NCBI GenBank assembly: GCA_964523735.1
Contig: CAZFYZ010000044.1
Coordinates: forward strand, 1 to 26,869
DNA from: CAZFYZ01 sp964523735
GTDB lineage: Bacteria; Armatimonadota; UBA5829
Length of the DNA: 26,869 nt
Direction: 5' to 3'
Shown here one piece after another: positions 15,873-24,348 of this stretch (its first letter is position 1; each line of letters starts with the position of its first letter). The notes below the pieces were generated by a model that made no database searches, was not told the origin of the DNA, and saw only the letters and a list, made by a program, of their open reading frames with translations. The translations under genes were made by a program, and so were the position numbers.

Positions 15873-15903
15873 GACTGGGACCCGCGGACTGCGGGTCCCA
15901 GTC
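15873..15903. terminator. Perfect 13-bp hairpin downstream of the secreted-protein gene
   Basis: GACTGGGACCCGC (15873-15885) pairs perfectly with GCGGGTCCCAGTC (15891-15903) around a five-base loop. It lies 28 bases past the stop of the gene at 15931-17055 and upstream of the small membrane-protein gene. No T-run follows on the minus strand, so strength as an intrinsic terminator is uncertain. A palindrome GCGTATACGC sits beside it at 15846-15855. Confidence 0.6.
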
Positions 15904-15930
15904 TGCGTATGCATTCCAGCGGCCTGTCGC

Positions 15931-17055
15931 CTACTGGAAGTTGCAGAGGACAGGCGCATTGACGACGAACGGAATCGGCACCCCTACCCTGTTGACCGGC
16001 ATGGGCAGGATCGGTGGTGTCGGGTAAGTCACCGGAATCAAGTTGCCGTTGTTGATCTGGGTCTGGATGAACGGACAGGTCGTGTAGAGAGTCTCCGCCG
16101 GTACAGGCGAGCCGGGCGGGGTCGGGAAGAGCCGGTTGAGCAGTTGGAAGGTCGCCACCGGACTATAGTTGTAGTTGGTGTTTGCCTCCGCACAGCCGGT
16201 CGGGCAGTTGCAGAGAACCGGGTACTGGTCGATGCGGACCTTCAGGGGCTGAATGCCCGGCAGGTTCGCGTCGAAGTCCTGAGCCCAGTTGATCACATAC
16301 ATGAGGTTCCTGTAGGAGTTGAAGAACTGGAGCATGGCAGGCGCATAGTTGGCGCCGATCAGCTTAGCCAGGCTCTGCGGGTAGACATCCGGGATGATGA
16401 CCCTCCTCACTGAGATCCGCCGCGTGATCGGGTCCTGGCAGTAGACATTCCAATAGGGCAACTGGATGAACCTGGTGTTACCAGTGCCGATAATCCTGCC
16501 TTGCGGGATGCGGTAGAACGGAAGAGGCTTGACCAGGAACGGACCGCCGAGCTGGTAGGTCGCCAATATTGAGCAGTCGACGCGAGTAGTCGTAGGCGTG
16601 ATCGTGATCTGCGCTGCCCCCTGGAGCGCCACCGCTTGCGCGAATGAGGTTATGGGGACTTTGGTCGCGTTCGGCAGCCATGATACGTTGTACACTACCC
16701 AAATCGGCGTGTAACCCGGGCTGGTGGGCGGGTACTGGAAGATCGGACCCTGGCTCTGCGGCGGGTTGGTCACCCAGAGCATAATCGCGGCTCCCTGGCC
16801 CACCTGCGCGCCGGAGAGCTTGGGCGCCAGAGTCAGGTCGTACCATTGGGCCCATCTGATATCGTTGGTGTCGGTGCAGATGTACCAGGCCTGGTAGCCA
16901 TCGGCCCATCCGAGCTGCATCTTGAATGTCTCGTAGCCATCCCCCACTGCGGCTGGGTATTGGAGCCCGTACTGCTGCCCGGGAAAGATGGCGAATGCCG
17001 CGCTTGCACACAGAAGCAGCGCGAGCGCCAACAAGATAAGGCTGTAGCGTTTCAT
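15931..17055 (-). CDS. Secreted protein of unknown function
   Basis: The product has 374 residues. A clear signal peptide (about 1-22, ending ASAAFA) precedes a mature chain rich in Pro, Tyr, Gln and Thr, with no membrane anchor. The region around GYQAWYICTDTND, then PIFQYPP and YTPIWVVYNVSW, resembles an uncharacterised extracytoplasmic domain found in many environmental bacteria (DUF7482-like by recall only). A Cys-rich patch VLCNCPTGCAEANTNYNY lies about 80 residues from the C-terminus, with further single cysteines near both ends. ATG 17055 is chosen because AAGGAGGAG precedes it and it opens the signal peptide; an upstream in-frame start would add an unsupported polar leader. A strong hairpin lies just downstream. 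Could be a structural or adhesive surface protein; no enzyme motif seen. Confidence 0.75.
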   Translation of the reverse strand: MKRYSLILLALALLLCASAAFAIFPGQQYGLQYPAAVGDGYETFKMQLGWADGYQAWYICTDTNDIRWAQWYDLTLAPKLSGAQVGQGAAIMLWVTNPPQSQGPIFQYPPTSPGYTPIWVVYNVSWLPNATKVPITSFAQAVALQGAAQITITPTTTRVDCSILATYQLGGPFLVKPLPFYRIPQGRIIGTGNTRFIQLPYWNVYCQDPITRRISVRRVIIPDVYPQSLAKLIGANYAPAMLQFFNSYRNLMYVINWAQDFDANLPGIQPLKVRIDQYPVLCNCPTGCAEANTNYNYSPVATFQLLNRLFPTPPGSPVPAETLYTTCPFIQTQINNGNLIPVTYPTPPILPMPVNRVGVPIPFVVNAPVLCNFQ

Positions 17056-17416
17056 CGGCTTCTCCTCCTTGAAGAGCAGGTCATCCGAGTGGTAAACTGC
17101 GTACGGCTGCGTCCGCACGCTCAGCAGTCGACAAGTGGTTGGGCCAGTCCTCCTTTCGCATAGCCAGCAGGCAAGATGTTAACAGTCCGTGACGGCCAGA
17201 CCTCGGGTTACCCGCAAGCGTGTCCGCTTTAAACATCTTGACGACCGCTTGGTCACATGAGCGTCACTGAGCAGGCAGGGGACTTGGGGGTTGTCGGCAC
17301 TGAAGCATCGTGCTGGTCGCCATTGGCTTTTGCGGGAGCAAGAACGTCCACGCAGCGGGCAAACAGCCCTGAGGAGGTATTGCTGGTGCTTGCGCGTTCC
17401 TGTGGCAGGGATAGGG
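17056..17416. other. Gene-free stretch with a long-spaced inverted repeat
   Basis: No convincing gene is seen in these roughly 360 bases. CAAGATGTT (17172-17180) and its complement AACATCTTG (17232-17240) form a 9-bp inverted repeat 51 bases apart, with further similarity outside the arms (AA-AG next to each). Paired operator half-sites upstream of the secreted-protein gene are one reading. A second AAAGGAGG-like ribosome site occurs at about 17150 on the minus strand but opens no credible reading frame. Confidence 0.5.
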
Positions 17417-19240
17417 TCAGTCCCCGCTTACGGCTGCTCTTGCGCTGCCGATGTCCTGGGGCTTCTTCTTTCCAAAGTAGACATCGAGAACCGCGCGACA
17501 TACGGGGGCGGCTGTTGTGGCGCCGTGCCAGCCGTGCTCGACTATTGCCGCAACCGCGATGGTAGGGTTGTCAGCGGGAGCAAAGCAGATGAACCACCCA
17601 TGGGGCTTCTTTCGATGCACCTCAGCCGAACCGGTCTTTCCGGCAACCGGCACATCCGGTATGTTGGCAACTGCCCCGGTCCCGCTGGTGACCGCGGCGC
17701 GCATGCCTTCCTGCACCAGGCTGAAAGCACCCTCGGGGGCCTCGATAGTCTGCCTCAGATGCGCGTCGGCTGTGCGGAGGATCCTCCCATTGGGTCCGAT
17801 GACCTGGTGCACCAGATACGGACGATAGAGCTTGCCTCCCGAAGCGACTGTCCCGCAAGCGAGAGCCTGCTGCAGGGGGCTCATCAGCACATATCCCTGG
17901 CCGATCGAAGCGTTGAGCGTCTCGCCAGGGTACCACTTCTCGCCGTACCGATCACGCTTCCACTGCTCGTCCGGCATTAGCCCAACAGAGCCGTCTCTAC
18001 GCTGGCTCTCGCGCGGCAAATCTACGCCGGTTGCCTGACCAAGCCCAAATTCACGCGCGACCAGGGCCATCTTATTGATCTGCAACCTACGGCCAAGCGT
18101 GTAGAACCACACGTCGCAGGACTGGGCGATCGCCTTCATGAACGAGACATGGCCGTGTGTCTTCCAGCAGCCGAATCTATGCCGTCCAAGGTAGTAGCAC
18201 CCAGGGCAGCTCACTGATGTGTTGATGTTGCATGCGCCGTAGCGCAGTCCCGCGATGGCCATGATCGGCTTGAACGTGGAGCCTGGCGGATATACGTTGT
18301 TGACACAGCGATTCTGCAGGGGCCTGTTCCTGTTGCCAATGATCCTCTCCCAGTCGGCAACCTTCACCCGTTTGACGAAGATGTTGGGGTCGTAGCTGGG
18401 AGTGCTCACCATCGCAAGCACAGCGCCGGTGCGCGGGTCGATAGCAACAGCGGCGCCTGTCTGCTTGCCCAAGGCGCGGTAGGCGGCGATCTGGAGGTCA
18501 CGATCGATGGTTAGCTTCAGTGCATGGCCGGGGGTTGATGGCTTCTCACCGAGAACACGAACCACACGGCCGAAGGCGTTGACTTCGATCTCCTTGCCGC
18601 CGTCAACGCCTCGCAGATCGGCCTCATACTGCTTTTCCAGCCCCGCTTTGCCAACATAATCGCCGGGCTTGTAGTCCATCTTCGCCAGGCGAGCCTGCTC
18701 AAGCTGATCCTCGTCGATCTCGCCAAGGTAGCCCATGATATGCGCAACCGCCGCACCATCCGGGTAGTTCCGAATCTGATCCAGCTCCACGCTCACGCCT
18801 GGCAGACTCATCCTCAGTTCGCCTATCCGGGCGACAGTCTCGAGCGAGGCGTCGATCTTGATTCTGACAGGCGAACCGGGGCGCAAGCCGCCCTTCTTGA
18901 ATATGGCCTGCATCTCGCCGGGGGGAATGTGGAGGACGTCGCAGAGAGTAGCAAGCGCTTCCTTGTCCTCCCTGAGCAGATCCGGCACGGCAGTCACAAC
19001 GAACTGGGGTCTGCTCGTGGCAATAACGCGGCCCTTGCGATCAAGAATGGTGCCACGAGGCGCGCGAGTCCGGAGGAGTTTCCTTCGGTTAGCCTCCGAT
19101 TGATCCATCAGTTCCCCACCCATCGCGATCTGGAGATACCAGAGCCGCGCGATCAAGACCAGGAAGAGGACGATCACCAGCCCGGCAAGTTGATTGATCC
19201 TGGCGTGAAGCAGTTTGCGGTCTTCGTGGGGAGGGAGCAA
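17417..19240 (-). CDS. mrdA: Penicillin-binding protein 2 (elongasome transpeptidase)
   Basis: Cross-links peptidoglycan during side-wall growth and is usually the partner of RodA and MreCD. The 607-residue product has one N-terminal membrane helix (about 18-38), a PBP dimerisation domain beginning near RAPRGTILDRKG, and a transpeptidase domain. The nucleophile Ser 321 is in GSTFKP, the second motif is SCD (Ser 374) and the third is KTG (Lys 535). A short CPGCYYLGRH segment with paired cysteines lies between the first two motifs, as in several PBP2s. Start TTG 19240 is chosen because AGGAA lies seven bases upstream and overlaps the stop of PBP1A, nine bases away. The two are probably one transcript with translational coupling. 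mreB, mreC, mreD and rodA are not in the window. Confidence 0.93.
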   Translation of the reverse strand: MLPPHEDRKLLHARINQLAGLVIVLFLVLIARLWYLQIAMGGELMDQSEANRRKLLRTRAPRGTILDRKGRVIATSRPQFVVTAVPDLLREDKEALATLCDVLHIPPGEMQAIFKKGGLRPGSPVRIKIDASLETVARIGELRMSLPGVSVELDQIRNYPDGAAVAHIMGYLGEIDEDQLEQARLAKMDYKPGDYVGKAGLEKQYEADLRGVDGGKEIEVNAFGRVVRVLGEKPSTPGHALKLTIDRDLQIAAYRALGKQTGAAVAIDPRTGAVLAMVSTPSYDPNIFVKRVKVADWERIIGNRNRPLQNRCVNNVYPPGSTFKPIMAIAGLRYGACNINTSVSCPGCYYLGRHRFGCWKTHGHVSFMKAIAQSCDVWFYTLGRRLQINKMALVAREFGLGQATGVDLPRESQRRDGSVGLMPDEQWKRDRYGEKWYPGETLNASIGQGYVLMSPLQQALACGTVASGGKLYRPYLVHQVIGPNGRILRTADAHLRQTIEAPEGAFSLVQEGMRAAVTSGTGAVANIPDVPVAGKTGSAEVHRKKPHGWFICFAPADNPTIAVAAIVEHGWHGATTAAPVCRAVLDVYFGKKKPQDIGSARAAVSGD

Positions 19241-19249
19241 CTTGTGTTC

Positions 19250-21538
19250 CTACCTTCGCCTGTGGACAGTGCAAACTTCCGTGGGGAGCTGGTCCTGCGG
19301 GAGCTTCTTCATTACCTTGGGGCAGTTCGGTCCCGCAAGCATGCCGGAGTCAGTGCAGACCGGAACCGTGACCAGTTGCTCGGTGCTCGCCTGCTCCGGA
19401 GGGTTCGGTGCGACCGCTGGTCTGTCGTGTGTCTCTCTTGAGGCAGAACCGGCACCGTGAACGGTGCAATAGGAGGAGGGCTCGTCGCCAGGCGAGAAGC
19501 CCTGGATTCTGGTTGATGGACATGCCGATGTCGCCAGAAGGTCAGTGTCGTTGCAGATGCGCAGGGCTCGCCTTTCATCAGCAAGAGCCACATCCCGATC
19601 GTCAGCGCCACCATCATCGTTCTGAGCCTGACGGTCGCGATGAGGGGTTTCCTTACGAACGGGCTTCTTGGGAGGAGCTTCGGCTTCCGCGTGGATGCGA
19701 TCGAATATCGGCAGGGCCTTCTGCATGAACTGCCGCCATATAGGCACACACACCGTGCTGCCGTAGGCGTTCTGCATTGGAGCGTTGTTGTCGTTGCCCA
19801 ACCAGCACGCGGCCACAAGCTTACCTGGGACATAGCCGATCCACCAGGCATCACGATCTTCGTTGGTTGTGCCCGTCTTTCCCCTTGCCTGCGATACGGA
19901 CGACGCCGGCCTGCCTGTTCCGCTCGTCACGACTGCTCGCAGGCACTCGTCCATCATCTGGCAAGTCTTCTTGGAGATTACCTGCTGACCCTCCGGAATG
20001 GTGTCCTGAATCGTGTCGCCGTGCACGTTCGCAATCCGAACGATCGCTACGGGTGGCACGTGAACACCCTCGTTGGCAAACGTGCAGTAGGCGGAGGCCA
20101 TTTCGATGGGATAGACGCCCTTGATTCCGCCAATGGCGATCGGCAGGTATGGCTCCAATTCGGCGGTAATGCCCATTAGCTGGGCATACTTGATGACCTT
20201 CTGGACCCCGACCTTGTTAGTTGTATAGATGGCGCACGTGTTAACGGAGTTGGCGATTGCGCTCTTGATTGGCATTGAGTAGTAGTGGCCGCCGTCGTAG
20301 TTCTGGGGCGTCCAGGACTTGCCGTTCGCGCCTGGATATGATCTTCTGTGTCCATCTACGGAGGACCTGGGCGTCATGCCCCCTTCCTCGAAAGCGGCAG
20401 TGTAGACGAATGCTTTGAAAGCGCTGCCAGGCTGGCGTCGTGACTGCGTGCATCGGTTGAAGAACGAGCTTGGATTCACGCTGCCAACCATTGCCCGCAC
20501 GTAGCCAGTAGCAGGCTCGATGGCCACAAAGCAGCCCTCGGTCACTTTGCGCGACCGCTCGAACTTCCTGACACCGCTCCTCAGCGCTTCCTCGGCGGCT
20601 TTTTGCATATCATAGTTAAGCGTCGTGTAGACCCGCAGCCCACCGCTGAACAGCACGTCATCGTCGTACTGCTTGCGCAACTGGGACATCACATAGTCGA
20701 CGAAGTGTGGCGCCTTGTAGGTGTTGCGCCCGCGCACCTTTGGCACGATGTGTGTCTTCTCAGCAGTCGCTTGCTCTTGCTGTTGGGCCGTGATAAAGCC
20801 CTGGTCAGCCATATAAGCCAGCACCGTATCCCGGCGTCCGAAGGCCGCCTTCGGGTTATCGTGAGGGGAGTAGCCTGATGGCTTCTGCGGAAGTCCGGCA
20901 AGAATCGCACACTCGGACAGGTTAAGATCGTCCACATCCTTGCCAAAGTAGACCTTGGAAGCCGCCTGTACGCCGAAAGCACCGCTGCCGTAGTAGACTT
21001 GGTTGAGATACAGCTCGAGGATCCTGTCCTTTGTGTAGTTGCGCTCGAGCATGATGGCGAGCACGGCTTCCTGAGCCTTACGCTCGACTGTCTTGCGCCG
21101 TGTGAGGTAGACATTGCGGGCAAGCTGCTGGGTAATGGTGCTGCCACCGCCCCTCGTCCTGTCCTGACGGATAATCCCCCAGATCGCGCGGGCGATCCCT
21201 CGCATGTCAACGCCGGAGTGCTTGTAGAAGCGCTTGTCCTCGATTGCTACCGTAGCGTTGCGGAGGTTCTCGGGAATGTCCTTGAGCGGGACATTGGTGC
21301 GATCCTCGCGGAATATGCGCGCGAGAATCGTGCGATCGCTGGAGTAGATGATTGTGGCCTCTGGAGCTTCGACATCCTGCATCTGCGATAGCAGCGGCGA
21401 CAGGCTGACAAACATCGCCAACCCGACGCCCACCGACGAGCTGATTCCAAGTAGGATCGCAATCTGCAGACACGTGACGAAGAGCCGAAGCCGCGACTTC
21501 CTTCGCCGTTCCGACCTTCTCGCATAGCTGGGACTCAT
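19250..21538 (-). CDS. Class A penicillin-binding protein (PBP1A family)
   Basis: A bifunctional peptidoglycan glycosyltransferase and transpeptidase of 762 residues. A basic N-terminus and one membrane helix (about 23-45) lead into a GT51 domain with catalytic Glu 100 in EDKRFYKH and the GGSTITQQLARN motif. The transpeptidase domain has Ser 372 in SAFK, SVN (Ser 431) and KTG (Lys 554). The C-terminal tail carries a Lys/Arg/Asp linker and two repeated cysteine modules (each Cys, about ten residues, Cys-Pro, about eighteen residues, CTVH), known from other class A PBPs but without an established role. ATG 21538 is chosen because GGAG lies just upstream and a perfect promoter precedes it; the longer in-frame start would lie upstream of the predicted transcription start. 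First gene of an operon with PBP2. Confidence 0.93.
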   Translation of the reverse strand: MSPSYARRSERRRKSRLRLFVTCLQIAILLGISSSVGVGLAMFVSLSPLLSQMQDVEAPEATIIYSSDRTILARIFREDRTNVPLKDIPENLRNATVAIEDKRFYKHSGVDMRGIARAIWGIIRQDRTRGGGSTITQQLARNVYLTRRKTVERKAQEAVLAIMLERNYTKDRILELYLNQVYYGSGAFGVQAASKVYFGKDVDDLNLSECAILAGLPQKPSGYSPHDNPKAAFGRRDTVLAYMADQGFITAQQQEQATAEKTHIVPKVRGRNTYKAPHFVDYVMSQLRKQYDDDVLFSGGLRVYTTLNYDMQKAAEEALRSGVRKFERSRKVTEGCFVAIEPATGYVRAMVGSVNPSSFFNRCTQSRRQPGSAFKAFVYTAAFEEGGMTPRSSVDGHRRSYPGANGKSWTPQNYDGGHYYSMPIKSAIANSVNTCAIYTTNKVGVQKVIKYAQLMGITAELEPYLPIAIGGIKGVYPIEMASAYCTFANEGVHVPPVAIVRIANVHGDTIQDTIPEGQQVISKKTCQMMDECLRAVVTSGTGRPASSVSQARGKTGTTNEDRDAWWIGYVPGKLVAACWLGNDNNAPMQNAYGSTVCVPIWRQFMQKALPIFDRIHAEAEAPPKKPVRKETPHRDRQAQNDDGGADDRDVALADERRALRICNDTDLLATSACPSTRIQGFSPGDEPSSYCTVHGAGSASRETHDRPAVAPNPPEQASTEQLVTVPVCTDSGMLAGPNCPKVMKKLPQDQLPTEVCTVHRRR

Positions 21539-21563
21539 GTTGTTGCTCCGAACACCAACTTGA

Positions 21564-21592
21564 TTATAGGCTCGCGGCCAGAGAGTGTCAAC
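21564..21592 (-). promoter_or_regulatory. Perfect sigma70 consensus promoter of the PBP1A-PBP2 operon
   Basis: On the minus strand TTGACA (21587-21592) and TATAAT (21564-21569) are both exact consensus hexamers with the ideal 17-base spacer. Transcription should begin near 21557, giving a leader of about 19 bases to ATG 21538. Strong, constitutive housekeeping expression is expected. Confidence 0.85.
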
Positions 21593-21628
21593 GCGCGCAC
21601 CCCTCATAGTATACGCAGGCGCTCCCCC

Positions 21629-21697
21629 GTTCGTTTACACCCGCGCTCGCCTGTTGTTTGCACCAACACCCCTCTGTTCGTCTACGCCCGCGCGTAT
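21629..21697. repeat. Degenerate 23-24-bp tandem repeat in the divergent intergenic region
   Basis: GTTCGTTTACACC (from 21629), GTTGTTTGCACC (from 21653) and GTTCGTCTACGCC (from 21676) recur at 24- and 23-base spacing, each followed by C/G-rich sequence; a weaker relative (GTATACGC) precedes them. They lie between the PBP1A promoter and the LacI-type palindrome. Could be chance low-complexity sequence or weak protein-binding sites. Confidence 0.4.
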
Positions 21698-21782
21698 GAA
21701 CACGCGTTTCTCTGGAAGGACTCTCCACGCACGACGTCAAAACGGCAACTGGAAAGCGATTCACAACATTCCTGCGATAGCT

Positions 21783-21800
21783 CGTGAAAGCGCTTTCACG
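21783..21800. promoter_or_regulatory. LacI/GalR-family operator, perfect 18-bp palindrome
   Basis: CGTGAAAGCGCTTTCACG is perfectly palindromic with the central CG step and TGAAA/TTTCA arms of LacI-family operators. It ends 26 bases before the ATG of the glycoside hydrolase, so a bound repressor would block transcription of that gene and probably the dehydrogenase after it. No lacI-type gene lies in the window. Confidence 0.75.
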
Positions 21801-21826
21801 TTAGTCCACCTCAAGAGGAACACTCC

Positions 21827-24265
21827 ATGCGAATGCTTGCGTGCTTGGCGGCGGTGGCCGCAATGCTTGTCCCTGCGGCCGGGACAACGGCTGTGGTGAA
21901 CCCATCAGCAGACATAACAGGAACTCCCATCGAGTTCGGCATACGTGATCTAAACCGGACGCTAGCGCCCATCACTGCCGACGTCAGTATCCGCGTTCTG
22001 ACTGTCAGCGACGCTGCCGATGCAACCGCCCAAGCCGTGATGAAAGCAGTGCCCTCGAAAGCGGAATCGTTCGCGATCGCCAGGTCCGGCAAAGACATCA
22101 TCATAGTGGGACGAGACGCGACCGGCGCGATGTATGGCTGCCTCGAGCTTGCTGAGCGCATCAAGATGAACGGCAACAGGACTCTCAACATCAGGAAGCC
22201 GATCGTCCAATCACCCGCTGTGGAGTTTCGCGCCATCAACCCGTTTATCACTGTGCCCTACAACGAGACCGACGAGAGCTGGTACTTCCTCCAGACCGAC
22301 TACTGGGAGGGGTACCTCGACCAACTCGCCCGAGCCCGCATTAACTGGGTCGATCTGCACGGAATGTATGACATCAGGTCGACCGGGTTTCCGAACCTCT
22401 ATCCTTACTTCATCGCGTCGGAACAGTTCCCGGATGTGGGCGTGGGGCCGGAGATTGCCGCCCGTAACCTGGCGATGCTCAACAAGATCATAGCCATGGC
22501 CAAGGCCCGCGGCATCAAAGTCGCATTGATGAGCTACTCCGCCGGTTGGAAGGGAACAGGGCGCACGCCAACGTCAGAAGCAACGAGCGAGAACCTGGCA
22601 GCCTACACGCGTGAAGCGGTGCGCAAGATGATCGATTCCTGTCCGGACCTGGCCTGGATCGGCTTCCGGATCGGGGAATCAGGGCAGAAGGAGGACTTCT
22701 TCCTCAAGAGCTACATACCAGCCATCGAGGAAGCCAGCCGGCAGATCCCACTCTACACCCGAACCTGGATCACAAAGAAAGACCAAGTGCTGGCGATTGG
22801 CAGGCAGTTCCCTGGGCGGTTCTATGCTGAGATCAAGTACAACGGCGAGCAGTTCGGGCCGCCATACATCGTCGCCGGCGGACGGATGCAGGACTGGAGG
22901 GATTACTCATATCGGGAGTACTACTCCTACCCGCGCTCATACGACATCCTCTTCCAGCTCCGTGCAAACGGCACGCACCGCGTGTTCTACTGGGGCAACC
23001 CGCTCTGGGCGGCGCGCGCCAACGAATGCAGCACACTTGCGGGTTCGATCGGCCTATGCGTTGAGCCGATCGACGCTTACTACCCTAAGTATGACTACCG
23101 CCACCGGCCCGATTCGCCGAATCGGTGGTTCAAGTGGCAGTGCGAGCGAGACTGGTACTGGTACGACGTCTGGGGCCGGACTGCCTATGACCCGTCGCTC
23201 GGGCGCAGCGACAGACTGTGGAAGCATCTTCTGGCCAAACGCTTTGGCAAGGCTGCGGCAGGTGATCTCTACGAGGCTCTTAACTGGGCGAGCATGATCG
23301 TGCCGGACTACTACACCAGCTACTGCCTGGGTCCCGACCACCGGCAGATGGCAGTCGAACTCGAGTGGGGTGGAACGGTCAAAGACTGGGCGAAAGGTGA
23401 GCCGCTAGACGGACAGAACATTCAGTCGCCGGCCGAATATGCCCAGAGCCTGATCACGAACCAGCCCTCGGCGCGCGCTAATCCCATCACGATGGCGGCC
23501 TATGTCGCGCAGGAGGCCCGAGAGACCCGCAAGTTCGTCCAACGAGCCAGAGCAAAGATGAAGACCCCCACCCCGGAGTTCAACGACCTGACGACCGAAC
23601 TCCTGATGCTCGCTGACCTCGGGGATTACTTCTCGCACAAGATGATCGCGGCGGCCCATTTCGCGGTGATGACTGCCTCGAACGATGTCTCGCTCGTACC
23701 AGCGATCCGCAAGGAACTGGGCTCCGCCGCGCAGGCTTGGGGCAGGCTCGCCACAATTGGAGACAAGCACTACAAGCCGTTCATCGACACGCTCAGGATG
23801 CACATCGAGGACTACACCTGGACCAAGGAGGGCGAGAAACTGCCTCAGGACCTGGTAGCACTGGACGAGGCTGTGGCCGAAATCCGAGCTTCTGGCAGCA
23901 AAGGCAAGGCCCCTGCTGTCCAGGTTGGTCTTCCCAGGCCCGGCCCCCAGATCGCAAGCTGCAGATCCAGCGTGAAAGACGCTGGCGAGGCGATGAAGAG
24001 GCTGATTGTCTCCGTGCGTTTTCAGACCAACACCGAGCCTCAGCAGGTCTTCCTAAGGACTAAGCCTTTCCCCTCCGACAAAGGGCCTTGGACACTGACT
24101 CCTATGGTGAAGCGGCTGAACGCCTGGACCAGCGAGGCCGACGTCCGGCCCGAAGGCCTGATGTGGTGCATCGAAGCCCTCGACGCCAAAGGCAACGGCA
24201 CGATGTGGCCCGACTTCCGCAAGGAGACACCTTACAAATATGTGGAGCCGTGGGAGGTCAAGTAG
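21827..24265 (+). CDS. Secreted glycoside hydrolase-like protein (alpha-glucuronidase/GH20-like N-terminal domain)
   Basis: The product has 812 residues. A signal peptide (about 1-22) precedes an N-terminal alpha/beta domain typical of beta-hexosaminidases and GH67 alpha-glucuronidases, recognised by IIIVGRDATGAMYGCLELAE. A large region from about residue 130 follows, rich in Trp and Tyr and consistent with a TIM barrel. FRIGESG (Glu 284) after a hydrophobic strand is a candidate catalytic carboxylate. The C-terminal part is helical and Ala-rich, then ends in a small beta domain. I cannot place it in a numbered GH family. AGAGGA precedes the ATG, with a LacI-type operator just upstream. The dehydrogenase follows 83 bases later, suggesting uronic-acid or amino-sugar glycan breakdown; substrate unknown. 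Confidence 0.68.
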   Translation: MRMLACLAAVAAMLVPAAGTTAVVNPSADITGTPIEFGIRDLNRTLAPITADVSIRVLTVSDAADATAQAVMKAVPSKAESFAIARSGKDIIIVGRDATGAMYGCLELAERIKMNGNRTLNIRKPIVQSPAVEFRAINPFITVPYNETDESWYFLQTDYWEGYLDQLARARINWVDLHGMYDIRSTGFPNLYPYFIASEQFPDVGVGPEIAARNLAMLNKIIAMAKARGIKVALMSYSAGWKGTGRTPTSEATSENLAAYTREAVRKMIDSCPDLAWIGFRIGESGQKEDFFLKSYIPAIEEASRQIPLYTRTWITKKDQVLAIGRQFPGRFYAEIKYNGEQFGPPYIVAGGRMQDWRDYSYREYYSYPRSYDILFQLRANGTHRVFYWGNPLWAARANECSTLAGSIGLCVEPIDAYYPKYDYRHRPDSPNRWFKWQCERDWYWYDVWGRTAYDPSLGRSDRLWKHLLAKRFGKAAAGDLYEALNWASMIVPDYYTSYCLGPDHRQMAVELEWGGTVKDWAKGEPLDGQNIQSPAEYAQSLITNQPSARANPITMAAYVAQEARETRKFVQRARAKMKTPTPEFNDLTTELLMLADLGDYFSHKMIAAAHFAVMTASNDVSLVPAIRKELGSAAQAWGRLATIGDKHYKPFIDTLRMHIEDYTWTKEGEKLPQDLVALDEAVAEIRASGSKGKAPAVQVGLPRPGPQIASCRSSVKDAGEAMKRLIVSVRFQTNTEPQQVFLRTKPFPSDKGPWTLTPMVKRLNAWTSEADVRPEGLMWCIEALDAKGNGTMWPDFRKETPYKYVEPWEVK

Positions 24266-24300
24266 CGGCGTCTGAATAACAGGGTACCGGCAACATACCA

Positions 24301-24325
24301 CGGGGGAGGTTTGATGCCTCCCCCG
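24301..24325. terminator. Intergenic hairpin between the hydrolase and dehydrogenase genes
   Basis: CGGGGGAGG (24301-24309) pairs perfectly with CCTCCCCCG (24317-24325) around a seven-base loop. No T-run follows, and the dehydrogenase ribosome site begins only about ten bases later. It may attenuate read-through or protect the 3' end of the upstream message rather than end transcription completely. Confidence 0.5.
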
Positions 24326-24348
24326 CGCTGCTCCTATGGAGGTACCCA

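Noticed and set aside
17253..17565. Small genes downstream of and overlapping the PBP2 3' end
   Set aside because: No ribosome sites and Arg/Ser/Cys-rich composition; they overlap the conserved end of PBP2 on either strand.
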